Origin: Paramuribaculum sp.
GTDB taxonomy: Bacteria; Bacteroidota; Bacteroidia; Bacteroidales; Muribaculaceae
Assembly (NCBI GenBank): GCA_029052015.1
Contig: JAIDJW010000001.1
Location: 1-38,160 of the forward strand
Length of the DNA: 38,160 nt
Direction of reading: 5' to 3'
The position numbers and the translations under genes were made by a program. The notes under the pieces were generated by a model. That model did not search any database. It worked only from the letters and a program-made list of their open reading frames with translations, and was not told where the DNA came from. Below, one piece after another: positions 9,984-20,587 of the stretch; position 1 is the first letter of the stretch, and every line of letters begins with the position of its first letter.

Positions 9984-10538
9984 TTATTTGGCACTTGCCG
10001 ACTTACCTGACTTGCGACGGATAACCTCGCCGACAAATTTGATACCTTTGCCTTTGTAGGGCTCGGGCTTGCGGAGTGAACGTATTTTTGCGCACACCTG
10101 GCCGAGGAGCTGTTTGTCATCGCTCTCAAGGATGATGAGCGGATTTTTATTGCGCTCGCTCTTTGCTTCGACTTTGACCTCCGGGGGGAGTTTGATATAG
10201 ATGGCGTGGGAGTAGCCGAGCGAAAGCTCGAGCACCTGTCCGGTTGCGGCGGCGCGATAACCTACACCTACGAGTTCCATTTCTTTACGATAGCCTGTAG
10301 ATACACCTTCCACCATATTGTGGATGAGGGCGCGGTACAGACCGTGCTGTGCTCTGTGCTCGCGGTCGTCGGTAGGACGTGTGAGGGTCACATGTCCGTC
10401 CTCTACTGCGATATGGAGGTCAGGATTCACTTTTTGTGAGAGCTGTCCTTTCGGACCTTTCACTGTAACAACATCTCCGCTGACAGTCACTGTCACTCCT
10501 GCGGGGATTGCTATGGGAGCTTTACCTATTCTTGACAT
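9984..10538 (-). CDS. rplF: 50S ribosomal protein L6 (uL6)
   Basis: At 184 residues this protein lies near the factor-binding site and the sarcin-ricin loop. It has two repeats of the L6 fold. The N-terminus is [20 protein letters not shown], and the C-terminal signature is [19 protein letters not shown]. It lies 17 bases after rpsH. Confidence 0.98.
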   Translation of the reverse strand: MSRIGKAPIAIPAGVTVTVSGDVVTVKGPKGQLSQKVNPDLHIAVEDGHVTLTRPTDDREHRAQHGLYRALIHNMVEGVSTGYRKEMELVGVGYRAAATGQVLELSLGYSHAIYIKLPPEVKVEAKSERNKNPLIILESDDKQLLGQVCAKIRSLRKPEPYKGKGIKFVGEVIRRKSGKSASAK

Positions 10539-10555
10539 TTTTCTTGCCTCCTATT

Positions 10556-10954
10556 TTAATATACGTAACAGAGCACTTCGCCTCCGATATGGAGGTCTTT
10601 TGCCTTTTTATTTGTCATCACACCCTGAGAGGTCGAAAGGATTGCTATACCGAGACCGTTGAGTACTCGGGGCATGTCTTTGTATCCGGTGTACTGTCTC
10701 AGACCGGGACGTGACACTCTCTTGAGGTCCTTGATTGCGTTGACCTTGTCTACGGGGTCGTACTTGAGGGCGATTTTGATTGTGCCCGCGGGATTTTCAC
10801 CCTCTATAAACTTGTAATTAAGAATATAGCCTTGTTCAAAAAGAATCTTGGTGATTTCTTTTTTCAAGTTTGAGGCCGGTATCTCCACCACACGGTGGTT
10901 TGCTTTGATGGCATTCCTCAATCTTGTGAGATAATCTGCTATTGGATCTGTCAT
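10556..10954 (-). CDS. rpsH: 30S ribosomal protein S8 (uS8)
   Basis: At 132 residues this protein binds helix 21 of 16S rRNA and is the spc-operon repressor in E. coli. I place the start at the Met of MTDPIADYLTRLRNAI, the conserved S8 N-terminus. An in-frame ATG 39 bases upstream would add residues foreign to the family. The C-terminus holds the signature LSTSQGVMTNKKAKDLHIGGEVLCYVY. Confidence 0.97.
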   Translation of the reverse strand: MTDPIADYLTRLRNAIKANHRVVEIPASNLKKEITKILFEQGYILNYKFIEGENPAGTIKIALKYDPVDKVNAIKDLKRVSRPGLRQYTGYKDMPRVLNGLGIAILSTSQGVMTNKKAKDLHIGGEVLCYVY

Positions 10955-11028
10955 TTTGATTTTGTTTAAATTGATTCGTACTTTGCCGAACAATATTTAA
11001 TACTCTCTGTAATTTAAAGCCATTGTAA

Positions 11029-11298
11029 TTACCAGCTTGCTTTCTTGACTCCGGGGATGAGACCTGCGGAGGCCATTTCACGGAACTGGATTCTGGACAG
11101 TCCGAACTGGCGCATGTAGCCTTTGGGACGTCCGGTAATCTGGCAGCGGTTGTGCAGACGCACTTTCGAGGCGTTTTTGGGAAGGAGCTGAAGTGCCTCG
11201 AAATCGCCGGCTTCCTTGAGGGCGGCTTTCTTGGCTGCGTATTTCTCTACGAGTTTAGCTCTCTTGACCTCGCGGGCCTTCATTGATTCTTTAGCCAT
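11029..11298 (-). CDS. rpsN: 30S ribosomal protein S14 (uS14), zinc-free form
   Basis: At 89 residues this is the long C-minus type of S14, with a single Cys ([20 protein letters not shown]) in place of the CxxC pairs of the short zinc form. It acts in late assembly of the 30S head. It lies between rplE and rpsH; a 74-base gap follows, longer than most in this cluster. Confidence 0.97.
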   Translation of the reverse strand: MAKESMKAREVKRAKLVEKYAAKKAALKEAGDFEALQLLPKNASKVRLHNRCQITGRPKGYMRQFGLSRIQFREMASAGLIPGVKKASW

Positions 11299-11309
11299 GT
11301 TTGTGATGC

Positions 11310-11858
11310 TTACTTTTTAGCGTTTTTAAACGGCAGTCCAAATTCCTTGAGCAGTGCATAGCCTTCCTCGTCAGTGTTGGCGCTGGTGACAAAGGTGATG
11401 TTCATGCCAAGAAGCTTGCTGATGTTGTCGATATTGATCTCGGGGAAAATGATTTGCTCGGTGATGCCGAGGGTGTAGTTTCCGCGGCCGTCGAGCTTGC
11501 CCTCGATGCCCTTGAAGTCTCTGATACGGGGCAGAGCCACACGGATGAGACGTTCAAGAAATTCGTACATCTTGTCGCGGCGGAGTGTTACCATCACGCC
11601 AACGGGCATTTTCTTACGGAGCTTGAAGTTAGAGATGTCCTTCTTTGAAAGGGTTGCCACAGCTTTCTGACCGGTGATGTCGGTGAGCTCGCGGATGGCG
11701 GTCTCAATGATTTTCTTGTCCTGGGTAGCTTCTCCGAGACCCTGGTTGATGACAATCTTTTTGAGGCGGGGCACCTGCATCACTGTGGTGTAGTTGAACT
11801 CTTTCTCAAGAGCGGGAACAATGCGCTCCTTATAGTCTTTCTGAAGTGTAGTGCTCAT
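11310..11858 (-). CDS. rplE: 50S ribosomal protein L5 (uL5)
   Basis: At 182 residues this protein binds 5S rRNA and contacts P-site tRNA through its apical loop. Motifs are [30 protein letters not shown] and the [13 protein letters not shown] segment. Its start codon overlaps the rplX stop by one base (TAATG), which favours translational coupling. Confidence 0.98.
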   Translation of the reverse strand: MSTTLQKDYKERIVPALEKEFNYTTVMQVPRLKKIVINQGLGEATQDKKIIETAIRELTDITGQKAVATLSKKDISNFKLRKKMPVGVMVTLRRDKMYEFLERLIRVALPRIRDFKGIEGKLDGRGNYTLGITEQIIFPEINIDNISKLLGMNITFVTSANTDEEGYALLKEFGLPFKNAKK

Positions 11859-12178
11859 TATTTAATCTCCTCTCCTGATTTTTTAGCGTAACGGATTGAC
11901 TTGCCCTCGTCGTTTTTGCGGCGGTAGATGCGTGTGGGCTTACCGCTCTTGGGGTCGATGAGGCTGAGGTTTGACACGTGTACGGGGGCTTCCATCTTCA
12001 CGAGACCTCCCTGGGGATGCTTTGCGCTGGGCTTGCATGCTTTGGTGACGATGTTGACACCCTCAACGATTGCGCGCTGCTTTGCGGCTTCAACCTTGAG
12101 TACACGTCCTGTCTTGCCGCGTGAGTCTCCGGCGAGGACATAGACGGTGTCTCCTTTTCTGATATTGATCTTACTCAT
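11858..12178 (-). CDS. rplX: 50S ribosomal protein L24 (uL24)
   Basis: At 106 residues this is an assembly-initiator protein near the exit tunnel. The KOW motif is [21 protein letters not shown] (about residues 5-25). I start at the Met of [12 protein letters not shown]. An upstream in-frame ATG would add 17 atypical residues that overlap the rplN end. The stop overlaps rplE (TAATG). Confidence 0.96.
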   Translation of the reverse strand: MSKINIRKGDTVYVLAGDSRGKTGRVLKVEAAKQRAIVEGVNIVTKACKPSAKHPQGGLVKMEAPVHVSNLSLIDPKSGKPTRIYRRKNDEGKSIRYAKKSGEEIK

Positions 12179-12200
12179 TGTTATTGTGTTTGCGGGTGGA

Positions 12201-12566
12201 TTAAAGCACCTCAGGTGCGAGTGACACAATCTTCATGTTAGTGGCGCGGAGCTCACGTGCGACGGGACCGAAGATACGTGTGCCGCGGAGCTCGCCGGCG
12301 TTGTTGAGAAGCACGCAGGCATTGTCGTCGAAGCGGATATAGCTTCCGTCGGCACGGCGTATTTCCTTTTTGGTACGCACTACGACAGCCTTGGAAACAG
12401 TGCCTTTCTTAACGTCGGAAGAGGGAATAACACTCTTCACCGACACGACGATGATGTCGCCCACAGTAGCGTAACGGCGACCGGTGCCTCCAAGGACATG
12501 GATGCAGAGCGCTTCTTTCGCGCCGCTGTTGTCAGCGACAGTCAAACGACTTTCTGTCTGTATCAT
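12201..12566 (-). CDS. rplN: 50S ribosomal protein L14 (uL14)
   Basis: At 121 residues this protein forms intersubunit bridges and is the docking site of the silencing factor RsfS. It begins [20 protein letters not shown] and contains the signature [34 protein letters not shown]. It starts the spc part of the cluster, 2 bases after rpsQ. Confidence 0.98.
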   Translation of the reverse strand: MIQTESRLTVADNSGAKEALCIHVLGGTGRRYATVGDIIVVSVKSVIPSSDVKKGTVSKAVVVRTKKEIRRADGSYIRFDDNACVLLNNAGELRGTRIFGPVARELRATNMKIVSLAPEVL

Positions 12567-12568
12567 AC

Positions 12569-12826
12569 TTATTTAACTTTTTCAATTATTTCTACGAGTC
12601 TCCATCTCTTGGTAGCGCTCAGAGGGCGTGTCTCCATGAGACGTACCTTGTCGCCTACGCTGCACTCGTTCTTTTCATCGTGTGCGTGATATTTTTTTGT
12701 CTTATTGACAAATTTGCCGTAGATGGGGTGCTTTTCTTTCCATTTCACAGTCACTGTGATGGTCTTGTCAGCTTTGTTGCTCGACACAATCCCAACTCGT
12801 TCTTTGCGTAAATTTCTTGTTTCCAT
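12569..12826 (-). CDS. rpsQ: 30S ribosomal protein S17 (uS17)
   Basis: At 85 residues this is an OB-fold primary 16S-binding protein. It begins [20 protein letters not shown] and has the signature [21 protein letters not shown]. It is 9 bases after rpmC. Confidence 0.98.
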   Translation of the reverse strand: METRNLRKERVGIVSSNKADKTITVTVKWKEKHPIYGKFVNKTKKYHAHDEKNECSVGDKVRLMETRPLSATKRWRLVEIIEKVK

Positions 12827-12835
12827 TTCCGGGGA

Positions 12836-13033
12836 TTATTTGTTGTTAAGCTCGCGCTGACGCAGCTCTGTCTTGACGCGCGCAATCATGCGGCGGTCAC
12901 GGCGTATCTGAGCGGGGTTGTCAACAGGCGACACGGAGTGATTGATTTTCAGCTGGACATATTCTTTTTCCATCTGTTCGAGACGGTCCTTGAGGTCCTG
13001 GGTGCTGAGCTCCTTTATTTCTACTTTCTTCAT
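12836..13033 (-). CDS. rpmC: 50S ribosomal protein L29 (uL29)
   Basis: At 65 residues this is a two-helix hairpin near the tunnel exit. It begins MKKVEIKELSTQDLKDRLEQ and ends with RRDRRMIARVKTELRQRE, the family signature. It is 6 bases after rplP. Confidence 0.97.
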   Translation of the reverse strand: MKKVEIKELSTQDLKDRLEQMEKEYVQLKINHSVSPVDNPAQIRRDRRMIARVKTELRQRELNNK

Positions 13034-13039
13034 AATGGC

Positions 13040-13471
13040 TTACACGTTTTGGGTGGGGTCATAGTCGCGACGTACCACAAATTTGGTGATAACGGGGAGC
13101 TTCTGGGCTGCAAGGCGGAGTGCCTCTTTAGCCACATCGTAGCTCACTCCTTCAACCTCGATGAGCATACGTCCGGGGGTCACGGGTGCTACGAATCCTT
13201 CGGGAGCACCTTTACCTTTACCCATTCGCACTTCGGCGGGTTTTTTGGTGATAGGCTTGTCGGGGAAAATGCGGATCCAGATCTGACCCTGACGCTGCAT
13301 GTAGCGGGTCACTGCCACACGAGCCGCCTCGATCTGGCGTCCGGTAATCCATTTTGCCTCGAGGGTCTTTATGCCGAACGAACCGAAGGCCAACTGATTG
13401 CCGCGCTGGGCGATGCCTTTCATGCGGCCCTTCTGTGAGCGGCGGAATTTAGTTTTCTTTGGCTGTAACAT
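13040..13471 (-). CDS. rplP: 50S ribosomal protein L16 (uL16)
   Basis: At 143 residues this protein contacts A-site tRNA and shapes the central protuberance. It begins [19 protein letters not shown]. The segment [19 protein letters not shown] contains the Arg that is hydroxylated in E. coli L16. Confidence 0.98.
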   Translation of the reverse strand: MLQPKKTKFRRSQKGRMKGIAQRGNQLAFGSFGIKTLEAKWITGRQIEAARVAVTRYMQRQGQIWIRIFPDKPITKKPAEVRMGKGKGAPEGFVAPVTPGRMLIEVEGVSYDVAKEALRLAAQKLPVITKFVVRRDYDPTQNV

Positions 13472-13503
13472 TTTTCTTTAGTTAGAAGGTTTCAGTTAGT
13501 ATT

Positions 13504-14256
13504 TCAACGGTTGTTGTTGCCTTTTCTGCGGAAACCGCCTCTGTCACCTCCGCGCTCGCGGTCGCGACGGGGAGCGCCTGAAGGACGTCCGCCCTTGTCG
13601 GATGTGGTGAAGTTGGGGGCGAGATCACGCTTGCCGTATACTTCGCCGCGGCATATCCATACCTTCACGCCAAGCACGCCTACTTTGGTGTGTGCTTCAA
13701 CGAGAGCGTAGTCGATATCAGCGCGGAGTGTGTGAAGAGGTGTACGGCCTTCCTTGAACATTTCGGAGCGTGCGATTTCAGCGCCGTTGAGACGTCCGCT
13801 GATCTGCACCTTGATGCCTTCGGCGCCGCTGCGCATGGTAGCTGCGATAGCCATCTTCACTGCACGGCGATATGCTATTTTGCCTTCTATCTGGCGAGCG
13901 ATGGTGCTTGCCACAATCTGTGCGTCGAGTTCAGGGCGCTTCACTTCGAAGATGTTTATCTGCACATCCTTGTCGGTGATTTTCTTGAGCTCTTCCTTGA
14001 GTTTGTCAACCTCTGAGCCTCCCTTGCCGATGATGAGACCGGGACGTGAGGTGCACACTGTGATGGTGATGAGCTTGAGAGTGCGCTCGATGATTATACG
14101 GCTCACGCTGCATTTTGCAAGGCGAACATTGAGATATTTGCGGAGTTTGGAATCCTCGAGGATGTTGTCGGCGAATTTCTTGACATCATACCAGTTGGAA
14201 TCCCAGCCTCTGATGACACCTAAGCGGTTGCTTACCGGATTTACTTTCTGTCCCAT
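13504..14256 (-). CDS. rpsC: 30S ribosomal protein S3 (uS3) with a glycine/arginine C-terminal tail
   Basis: At 250 residues this protein forms the mRNA entry channel. A KH domain carries the RNA-binding loop IGKGG (residues 76-80), and the S3 C-domain includes [21 protein letters not shown]. The last 25-30 residues form an Arg/Gly/Asp-rich tail ([20 protein letters not shown]), probably disordered. The gene ends 32 bases before rplP. Confidence 0.97.
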   Translation of the reverse strand: MGQKVNPVSNRLGVIRGWDSNWYDVKKFADNILEDSKLRKYLNVRLAKCSVSRIIIERTLKLITITVCTSRPGLIIGKGGSEVDKLKEELKKITDKDVQINIFEVKRPELDAQIVASTIARQIEGKIAYRRAVKMAIAATMRSGAEGIKVQISGRLNGAEIARSEMFKEGRTPLHTLRADIDYALVEAHTKVGVLGVKVWICRGEVYGKRDLAPNFTTSDKGGRPSGAPRRDRERGGDRGGFRRKGNNNR

Positions 14257-14259
14257 TTG

Positions 14260-14670
14260 TTATGCCTTGGTTTTTGCGTTTTCGATTGTGTCAACAATTA
14301 ATGTGACGTGGTTTGCACGCTTGCGGATGCGGTAGCCACGACCCTGGGGAGCGGGGCGGAGGCGCTTGAGCATCGGAGCGCAGTTCACATAGATTGTGCT
14401 GATGCAGAGCTCGCCGTTTTCGGCTTTGCGCTCGTTTTTGGCTTCCCAGTTGGCGATAGCGCTGCGGAGGAGCTTTTCGAGCTGCACTGCTGCATTCTTA
14501 TTTGAGAATTTAAGCATGCCAAGGGCGCGGTAAACTTCAACTCCGCGCACCATGTCGGCCACAAGACGCATCTTGCGGGGCGACGACGGAACGTTGGTGA
14601 GCTTTGCAAAAGCCACGCTCTTGCGCTCTTCCTTGATTCTGTCGGCTGTCTGTCTTTTTCTTACACCCAT
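14260..14670 (-). CDS. rplV: 50S ribosomal protein L22 (uL22)
   Basis: At 136 residues this protein lines the exit tunnel with a long beta-hairpin ([18 protein letters not shown]), the site where macrolide-resistance changes occur in other species. The start contains [20 protein letters not shown], a family signature. It lies 3 bases before rpsC and 42 bases after rpsS. Confidence 0.97.
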   Translation of the reverse strand: MGVRKRQTADRIKEERKSVAFAKLTNVPSSPRKMRLVADMVRGVEVYRALGMLKFSNKNAAVQLEKLLRSAIANWEAKNERKAENGELCISTIYVNCAPMLKRLRPAPQGRGYRIRKRANHVTLIVDTIENAKTKA

Positions 14671-14712
14671 TGTATTTGTTTCTTTTTTTGTCTAAAATAA
14701 ATCAGGCGGGGT

Positions 14713-14979
14713 TCATTTCTTGTTGCCGGCATGACCGCGGAAGCTGCGTGTGGGGGCGAACTCTCCGAGCTTGTGGCCGACCATATTCTCGGTCACATAA
14801 ACCGGGATGAACTTGTTGCCGTTATGAACAGCGAATGTGTGTCCCACAAATTCGGGGGCAATCATTGAAGCGCGGCTCCATGTCTTGATCACGGATTTCT
14901 TTCCGCTCTCTTCCATGGCATTCACCTTTTTCTCGAGCTTCACGCTGATGAACGGGCCTTTTTTTAATGAACGACTCAT
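14713..14979 (-). CDS. rpsS: 30S ribosomal protein S19 (uS19)
   Basis: At 88 residues this is a 30S head protein near S13. It begins [15 protein letters not shown] and holds the signature [22 protein letters not shown] ending FRGHAGNKK. It is 22 bases after rplB. Confidence 0.98.
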   Translation of the reverse strand: MSRSLKKGPFISVKLEKKVNAMEESGKKSVIKTWSRASMIAPEFVGHTFAVHNGNKFIPVYVTENMVGHKLGEFAPTRSFRGHAGNKK

Positions 14980-15001
14980 ATTGTTATGCTAATTAATCAG
15001 A

Positions 15002-15829
15002 TTACTTTTTTCTTCTTTCAATGATGTACTTCGAAGAAGTCTTCTTCGGCGCACGTGTCTTGAGACCCTTGCTGTAAAGACCCTTGCGTGAACGGGGATG
15101 TCCGCCGGATGCACGTCCTTCGCCACCGCCCATGGGGTGATCGACAGGGTTCATTACAACGCCGCGGTTGCGGGGGCGTCTGCCGAGCCAGCGTGAGCGT
15201 CCGGCTTTACCGCTGCGCTCAAGAGAGTGCTCGCTGTTGCCGACAACTCCTACAGTGGCCTTGCATGCTGCAAGCACTTTGCGGGTTTCGCCTGAAGGTA
15301 ATTTGATTATCGCATAGTCGCCTTCGCGCGATACAAGCTGCGCGAATGTGCCGGCTGAACGAGCCATGAAGGCGCCCTGGCCGGGACGAAGCTCAATGTT
15401 GTGAATGAGCGTGCCGACAGGGATTTTGTTCAGGGGGAGCGCGTTTCCTACCTCAGGAGCCGCGTCCGGTCCGCTGACAACTTTTGCGCCGACCTGAAGG
15501 CCGTTGGGTGCGATGATGTAAGTCTTGGCTCCGTCTACGTAGTAAAGGAGTGCGATACGCGCTGAGCGGTTGGGATCGTACTCGATTGATTTTACTACAG
15601 CGGGCACACCGTCTTTGTTTCTCTTGAAGTCGATGATGCGGTACTTGCGCTTGTGGCCACCACCCATGTAACGGTTTGTAAGGTGACCCTCGGCGTTGCG
15701 TCCGCCTGTTGATTTTTTACCGACTGTAAGAGATTTCTCTGGCGTAGTAGCAGTGATTGTACCTTTGAATACGCCAATAACCTTGTGTCTCTGCCCCGGT
15801 GTTGTGGGCTTGAATTTTCTTACTGCCAT
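15002..15829 (-). CDS. rplB: 50S ribosomal protein L2 (uL2)
   Basis: At 275 residues this primary 23S-binding protein is needed for peptidyl transfer and subunit joining. Motifs are [17 protein letters not shown], an SH3-like core, and [17 protein letters not shown] with the conserved His near the peptidyl transferase centre. Order rplW-rplB-rpsS is canonical. Confidence 0.98.
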   Translation of the reverse strand: MAVRKFKPTTPGQRHKVIGVFKGTITATTPEKSLTVGKKSTGGRNAEGHLTNRYMGGGHKRKYRIIDFKRNKDGVPAVVKSIEYDPNRSARIALLYYVDGAKTYIIAPNGLQVGAKVVSGPDAAPEVGNALPLNKIPVGTLIHNIELRPGQGAFMARSAGTFAQLVSREGDYAIIKLPSGETRKVLAACKATVGVVGNSEHSLERSGKAGRSRWLGRRPRNRGVVMNPVDHPMGGGEGRASGGHPRSRKGLYSKGLKTRAPKKTSSKYIIERRKK

Positions 15830-15835
15830 TTCTGA

Positions 15836-16126
15836 TTATATGTTGCTGTAAAAGTCGATTGTCTGACCTTCGCCGACGGTGATAAACGCCTTTTTGTAGG
15901 AGTTTGTCTTACCGCGGAGAAGACCGCTCTTTGTCCAGCGGCTCTTGTTTTTGCCGCGGACAATTGCAGTGTTGACCTCAACCACCTTGACGCCATAGAG
16001 CTTCTCTACAAGTTCCTTGATCTGATACTTGTTGGCGTCCGGAGATACACGGAATGTGTAACGGTTGAGCTTTTCAGAAAGCTTGGTAGCTTTCTCTGTA
16101 ACGATAGGCTGAATTGTTATATCCAT
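15836..16126 (-). CDS. rplW: 50S ribosomal protein L23 (uL23)
   Basis: At 96 residues this protein forms the docking site for trigger factor and SRP at the tunnel exit. I start at MDITIQPIVTEKATKL, the usual N-terminus, 4 bases after a GGAG, one of the few Shine-Dalgarno-like sites in the cluster. An in-frame ATG 36 bases upstream overlaps rplD. The end reads GLLRGKTNSYKKAFITVGEG. Confidence 0.96.
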   Translation of the reverse strand: MDITIQPIVTEKATKLSEKLNRYTFRVSPDANKYQIKELVEKLYGVKVVEVNTAIVRGKNKSRWTKSGLLRGKTNSYKKAFITVGEGQTIDFYSNI

Positions 16127-16139
16127 TTTCTCCTGATGG

Positions 16140-16760
16140 TTAAAGTTTATTGATAACTGCAAGGCTAGCCTCTGTGATGAGTATAGCCGAGCTGTTCATG
16201 ATTGCGTATGTATTAACGTCGGATGCCGTAATGATTTGGGCATTAGGCACATTTCGAGCCGACAAATATACGTTTTTATTCTGGGATGGTAAAACCAGCA
16301 GAATCTTTTCGCCCTCAGCTTTAAGATTTTTAGCAAAATTTACGAAATCTTTAGTCTTGGGAGCCTCAAAATTGAAGTCTTCAACGATTTTGATGCGGTT
16401 GTCCTGCACCTTGTAGGTGAGGGCGCTCTTACGTGCGAGCTGCTTAACTTTCTTGTTCAACTTGAAGCGGTAGTCACGGGGACGGGGACCGAATACACGG
16501 CCACCACCGACGAGAAGCGGTGAGTTGATATCGCCGATGCGGGCACCGCCTCCACCTTTCTGCTTGTGCAGCTTGCGGGTGGAACCAGACACTTCGCTGC
16601 GCTCCTTGCTCTTGTGAGTACCCTGACGCTGGTTGGCCAGATATTGCTTCACATCGAGGTATACTGCGTGCTCGTTTGCATCAACGGCAAACACTTCGTC
16701 GTTGAGCTCCGCCTTTCTTCCGGTATCCTCTCCTTTGATGTTGTATATAGCGAGTTCCAT
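16140..16760 (-). CDS. rplD: 50S ribosomal protein L4 (uL4)
   Basis: At 206 residues this protein reaches the tunnel with an extended loop ([23 protein letters not shown]). In E. coli L4 also represses the S10 operon. Its start overlaps the rplC stop by one base (TAATG). [25 protein letters not shown] is the family signature region. Confidence 0.98.
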   Translation of the reverse strand: MELAIYNIKGEDTGRKAELNDEVFAVDANEHAVYLDVKQYLANQRQGTHKSKERSEVSGSTRKLHKQKGGGGARIGDINSPLLVGGGRVFGPRPRDYRFKLNKKVKQLARKSALTYKVQDNRIKIVEDFNFEAPKTKDFVNFAKNLKAEGEKILLVLPSQNKNVYLSARNVPNAQIITASDVNTYAIMNSSAILITEASLAVINKL

Positions 16761-17380
16761 TATTTCTCAATTTTTACGATTGAACCTTTGCATCCGGGGA
16801 TAGAACCCTTGATGATAAGCAGATTGTGCTCCGGCATAACGCGGATAACACGGAGATTCTGCACTGTCACATGCTCGTTGCCCATCTGACCGGCCATGCG
16901 CATACCCTTGAACACCTTTGCGGGATAAGAGCAGGCACCGATTGAACCGGGGGCACGAAGGCGGTTGTGCTGACCATGGGTGCTCTGACCGACACCGCCG
17001 AAGCCGTGACGCTTAACAACACCCTGATAGCCCTTACCTTTAGATGTGCCCTGGATGTCAACGAAGTCATCTTCGCTGAAGAGGGTGTCTACAGTGAGGG
17101 TGTCACCGAGTTTATACTCGCTTTCAAATCCCTTGAACTCGGCCAAGTATCTCTGTGATTCTACTCCTGCCTTCTTGAAGTGACCTGCAAGGGGAGCTGT
17201 GGTGTGCTTGTCCTTTTTCTGGACAAAACCGAGCTGAATTGCATCGTAACCGTCTGTTTCGGCAGTTTTAACCTGAGTAACTACACAAGGACCTACTTCG
17301 ATAACAGTGCACGGCACATTCTTGCCGTCGGCACTGAAAACGGATGTCATTCCGATTTTCTTTCCTAATAATCCTGGCAT
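16760..17380 (-). CDS. rplC: 50S ribosomal protein L3 (uL3)
   Basis: At 206 residues this protein nucleates 23S assembly and reaches the peptidyl transferase centre. It begins [20 protein letters not shown]. The loop reads [20 protein letters not shown], so the Gln that is methylated in E. coli L3 (in SIGQNQ) is replaced here. The C-terminal half has [15 protein letters not shown]. The gene is 52 bases after rpsJ. Confidence 0.98.
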   Translation of the reverse strand: MPGLLGKKIGMTSVFSADGKNVPCTVIEVGPCVVTQVKTAETDGYDAIQLGFVQKKDKHTTAPLAGHFKKAGVESQRYLAEFKGFESEYKLGDTLTVDTLFSEDDFVDIQGTSKGKGYQGVVKRHGFGGVGQSTHGQHNRLRAPGSIGACSYPAKVFKGMRMAGQMGNEHVTVQNLRVIRVMPEHNLLIIKGSIPGCKGSIVKIEK

Positions 17381-17432
17381 TTCTCTTAATTTTTAATACT
17401 GTGTTTACTTTTCTTACTTTTTACCTGCGTCA

Positions 17433-17738
17433 TCACACTTTGATCTCTACTTCAACACCGCTGGGAAGCTCGAGCTTCATGAGTGCGTCCACTGTCTTGG
17501 CTGTGGAGTTGTGGATGTCGATCAGACGCTTGAACGATGACAGCTGGAATTGCTCTCTCGACTTTTTGTTGACGAATGTCGAGCGGTTGACAGTGAAGAT
17601 ACGCTTGTGGGTGGGCAGGGGTATAGGACCGCTGATAACCGCGCCGGTAGCCTTCACAGTCTTTACAATCTTCTCAGCCGACTTGTCGACGAGGTTGTGA
17701 TCGTAAGATTTTAACTTGATTCGGATTTTCTGGCTCAT
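17433..17738 (-). CDS. rpsJ: 30S ribosomal protein S10 (uS10, NusE)
   Basis: At 101 residues this is a 30S head protein that also binds NusB/NusG in antitermination. It begins [20 protein letters not shown] and has [28 protein letters not shown]. It follows fusA by only 19 bases, so there is no room for the long L4-responsive leader seen in E. coli. Confidence 0.98.
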   Translation of the reverse strand: MSQKIRIKLKSYDHNLVDKSAEKIVKTVKATGAVISGPIPLPTHKRIFTVNRSTFVNKKSREQFQLSSFKRLIDIHNSTAKTVDALMKLELPSGVEVEIKV

Positions 17739-17757
17739 ATTTAGTTGAATGAAAGTT

Positions 17758-19884
17758 TTACTTCAGAAGGTCAACACGACCCTGGCACTCGGTGAGCACG
17801 TTGCGGGCAATCGATGAGCTCACTTCGCTGTAGTGAGAGAATGTCATTGTGCTTGTTGCACGTCCGGAAGTGATGGTGCGAAGAGCTGTAACATAACCGA
17901 ACATCTCTGCGAGGGGCGCCTTGGCTTTAACCACGCGCGCGCCGCTGCGGCTTGTTTCCATACCTTCTACCTGACCGCGACGCTTGTTAAGGTCGCTGAT
18001 CACGTCACCCATGTTTTCCTCCGGGGTAACGACCTCAATCTTCATGATAGGCTCGAGGAGCACAGGACCCGCTTTCTCGGAGGCTTTCTTGAATGCCTGG
18101 ATAGCACAGAGCTCGAATGAAAGCTGGTCGGAGTCCACCGGGTGGAAGCTACCATCGATTACTGTCACCTTAAGATGCTCAACGGGGAAGCCTGCGAGCA
18201 CACCGTTCTTCATTGCGTTTGTGAAGCCTTTCTGGATAGAGGGGATGAATTCCTTAGGAATGTTACCGCCCTTGACTTCGTCTACAAACTGAAGGTTGCC
18301 TTCGAAGCCCTCGTCGACTGGCTCAACGCGCACGATGATATCTGCGAATTTACCACGACCACCGGTCTGCTTCTTGAACACCTCGCGAAGCTCTACGGGC
18401 TTGGTGATAGCTTCTTTGTATGTAACCTGAGGACGACCCTGGTTACATTCTACCTTGAATTCGCGGCGGAGACGGTCGATAATAATATCGAGGTGAAGCT
18501 CACCCATACCTGAGATAACGGTCTGACCGGTCTCCTCGTTGGTCTGCACACGGAAAGTGGGGTCCTCTTCGGCGAGTTTCTGAAGACCTACGCCGAGCTT
18601 GTCAAGGTCCTTCTGAGTCTTGGGCTCAACGGCGATACCGATAACGGGATCGGGGAAGTCCATAGCCTCAAGCACAATGGGGTGATTCTCATCACAGAGA
18701 GTGTCACCGGTGCGGATATCCTTGAAACCTACACCTGCGCCGATATCGCCGCAGCCGATTTCCTCTTTGGCGTTCTGCTTGTTGGAGTGCATCTGGAACA
18801 GACGTGACACACGTTCTTTCTTACCAGAACGTGAATTGAGCACGTAGCTGCCGGAAACAACATCGCCGGAGTAAACGCGGAAGAATGTCAGACGGCCCAC
18901 ATACGGGTCGGTTGCAATCTTAAACGCGAGAGCACACATAGGAGCTTCGCTGCTGGGCTCGCGGGTTTCCACCTCTTCGGGATTACCCGGTGCGTAGCCT
19001 TCAACCGCACCTGCATCGAGCGGGCTGGGAAGATATGCGCACACAGCGTCAAGAAGGGGCTGAACACCTTTATTCTTGAAAGAGCTGCCGCAAATCATCG
19101 GCACAACTTCCATAGCGAGGGTTGCCTTGCGGAGACCGCGACGGATTTCCTCCTCAGTGATAGTAGAGGGATCGTCGAAGAATTTCTCCATGAGCGCGTC
19201 ATCAAACTCGGCAATCTTCTCGAGCATCTGATCACGGTATTCCTGAGCCTCTGCCTGAAGGTTTGCGGGAATATCTTCCACTTCATACTCGGCACCCATA
19301 GTTTCATCGTGCCAGAAGATAGCCTTCATTCTGATAAGGTCAACAACGCCCTTGAATGTTTCTTCCGCACCGATAGGTATCTGAATGGGGCAAGGATTTG
19401 CGCCGAGAACCTCACGAAGCTGACGCACAACCTCAAAGAAGTTTGCGCCGGAGCGGTCCATCTTGTTGACATAACCGATACGGGGCACATTGTACTTGTC
19501 AGCCTGACGCCACACGGTTTCGCTCTGGGGCTCAACGCCACCTACAGCGCAGAATGTAGCGACAGCACCGTCGAGCACACGGAGCGAACGCTCCACTTCG
19601 ACAGTAAAGTCTACGTGTCCCGGAGTGTCAATAAGATTGATTTTATATTTTTCGTTATCGTACTTCCAGAAAGCGGTGGTTGCAGCAGAGGTAATTGTGA
19701 TACCACGCTCCTGCTCCTGTTCCATCCAGTCCATGGTGGCGCCGCCATCGTGAACCTCACCGATTTTGTGAGTGAGACCCGTATAGAAAAGTATACGCTC
19801 AGATGTGGTGGTTTTACCAGCATCGATGTGAGCCATAATACCGAGATTACGGGTATATTTAAGTGTATCGTCTGATTTAGCCAT
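17758..19884 (-). CDS. fusA: Elongation factor G
   Basis: This translocation and ribosome-recycling GTPase has 708 residues. GTPase motifs are AHIDAGKTT (G1, near 17-25), the effector [11 protein letters not shown] (G2), DTPGHVDF (G3) and NKMDRSG (G4). Domain II onward includes [19 protein letters not shown], and domain IV includes [15 protein letters not shown]. The C-terminus has [21 protein letters not shown], the EF-G signature. It lies between rpsG and rpsJ; the tuf gene that follows fusA in many bacteria is missing here. Confidence 0.98.
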   Translation of the reverse strand: MAKSDDTLKYTRNLGIMAHIDAGKTTTSERILFYTGLTHKIGEVHDGGATMDWMEQEQERGITITSAATTAFWKYDNEKYKINLIDTPGHVDFTVEVERSLRVLDGAVATFCAVGGVEPQSETVWRQADKYNVPRIGYVNKMDRSGANFFEVVRQLREVLGANPCPIQIPIGAEETFKGVVDLIRMKAIFWHDETMGAEYEVEDIPANLQAEAQEYRDQMLEKIAEFDDALMEKFFDDPSTITEEEIRRGLRKATLAMEVVPMICGSSFKNKGVQPLLDAVCAYLPSPLDAGAVEGYAPGNPEEVETREPSSEAPMCALAFKIATDPYVGRLTFFRVYSGDVVSGSYVLNSRSGKKERVSRLFQMHSNKQNAKEEIGCGDIGAGVGFKDIRTGDTLCDENHPIVLEAMDFPDPVIGIAVEPKTQKDLDKLGVGLQKLAEEDPTFRVQTNEETGQTVISGMGELHLDIIIDRLRREFKVECNQGRPQVTYKEAITKPVELREVFKKQTGGRGKFADIIVRVEPVDEGFEGNLQFVDEVKGGNIPKEFIPSIQKGFTNAMKNGVLAGFPVEHLKVTVIDGSFHPVDSDQLSFELCAIQAFKKASEKAGPVLLEPIMKIEVVTPEENMGDVISDLNKRRGQVEGMETSRSGARVVKAKAPLAEMFGYVTALRTITSGRATSTMTFSHYSEVSSSIARNVLTECQGRVDLLK

Positions 19885-19929
19885 TGAATGTAATGCTATT
19901 GTGTTTATTCTTTATCTTACGCCCTCGAA

Positions 19930-20406
19930 TTAGAAACGGAAGTGAGCGAATGCGCGGTTGGCCTCAGCCATTTTGTGCATGTCCTCCTTGCGCTTGAATG
20001 CGCCACCCTGGTCATTGTAAGCGTCAACGATTTCTGCGGCGAGCTTGTCAGCCATTGTCTTGCCGCCACGCTTACGGGCATAGAGAATAAGGTTTTTCAT
20101 AGATATGGACTCCTTGCGGTCCGGACGGATTTCAGTAGGCACCTGGAATGTTGCGCCACCTACACGGCGTGACTTGACCTCCACCTGGGGAGTAACGTTT
20201 TCAAGAGCCTTTTTCCAGATTTCAAGCGCTGTCTTTTCCTCGTTGGGAAGCTTAGACTTCACAGTCTCGAGAGCGCCATAAAATATTGTGTAAGCGGTGT
20301 TCTTCTTGCCGTCATACATAAGATGGTTGACGAACTTCGACACTCTCACGTCGTTAAACACGGGATCGGGAAGAATTACCCGCTTTTTTGGCTTTGCTTT
20401 TCTCAT
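19930..20406 (-). CDS. rpsG: 30S ribosomal protein S7 (uS7)
   Basis: At 158 residues this is the primary binder of the 30S head. It begins [19 protein letters not shown] and has the signature [21 protein letters not shown]. coli S7 represses str-mRNA translation by binding the rpsL-rpsG gap. The gap here is 181 bases and contains a hairpin. Confidence 0.98.
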   Translation of the reverse strand: MRKAKPKKRVILPDPVFNDVRVSKFVNHLMYDGKKNTAYTIFYGALETVKSKLPNEEKTALEIWKKALENVTPQVEVKSRRVGGATFQVPTEIRPDRKESISMKNLILYARKRGGKTMADKLAAEIVDAYNDQGGAFKRKEDMHKMAEANRAFAHFRF

Positions 20407-20462
20407 TGTGTTTGCAAAATGTTGTTTTTGTTTGCTTGGTTGCTGCTTCTTTAATCTTCAAC

Positions 20463-20478
20463 GGCGTTCTCTCACGCC
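20463..20478 (-). promoter_or_regulatory. Hairpin in the rpsL-rpsG gap (possible S7 control site)
   Basis: GGCGT/ACGCC arms (20463-20467 and 20474-20478) with a 6-base loop lie 57 bases upstream of rpsG, in a 181-base gap. No T-run follows, so it is not an obvious terminator. An S7-binding role is inferred from the E. coli precedent only. Confidence 0.35.
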
Positions 20479-20587
20479 ATTTACTCAACCGATGAATTAG
20501 CCTTCCAATAAATCAAAAACTAAGTTTAAAAACTCGTTCTTGTAATCTCTTTGTTGGGGGTTAGTAATGTCTGTCGACAGCCGCTAC

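Noticed and set aside
10955-10993. Longer rpsH beginning MFGKVRINLNKIK
   Set aside because: S8 proteins begin at MTDPIADYL; the extra residues are not conserved.
17739-17757. E. coli-type S10 leader controlled by L4
   Set aside because: Only 19 bases separate fusA and rpsJ, too few for that structure.
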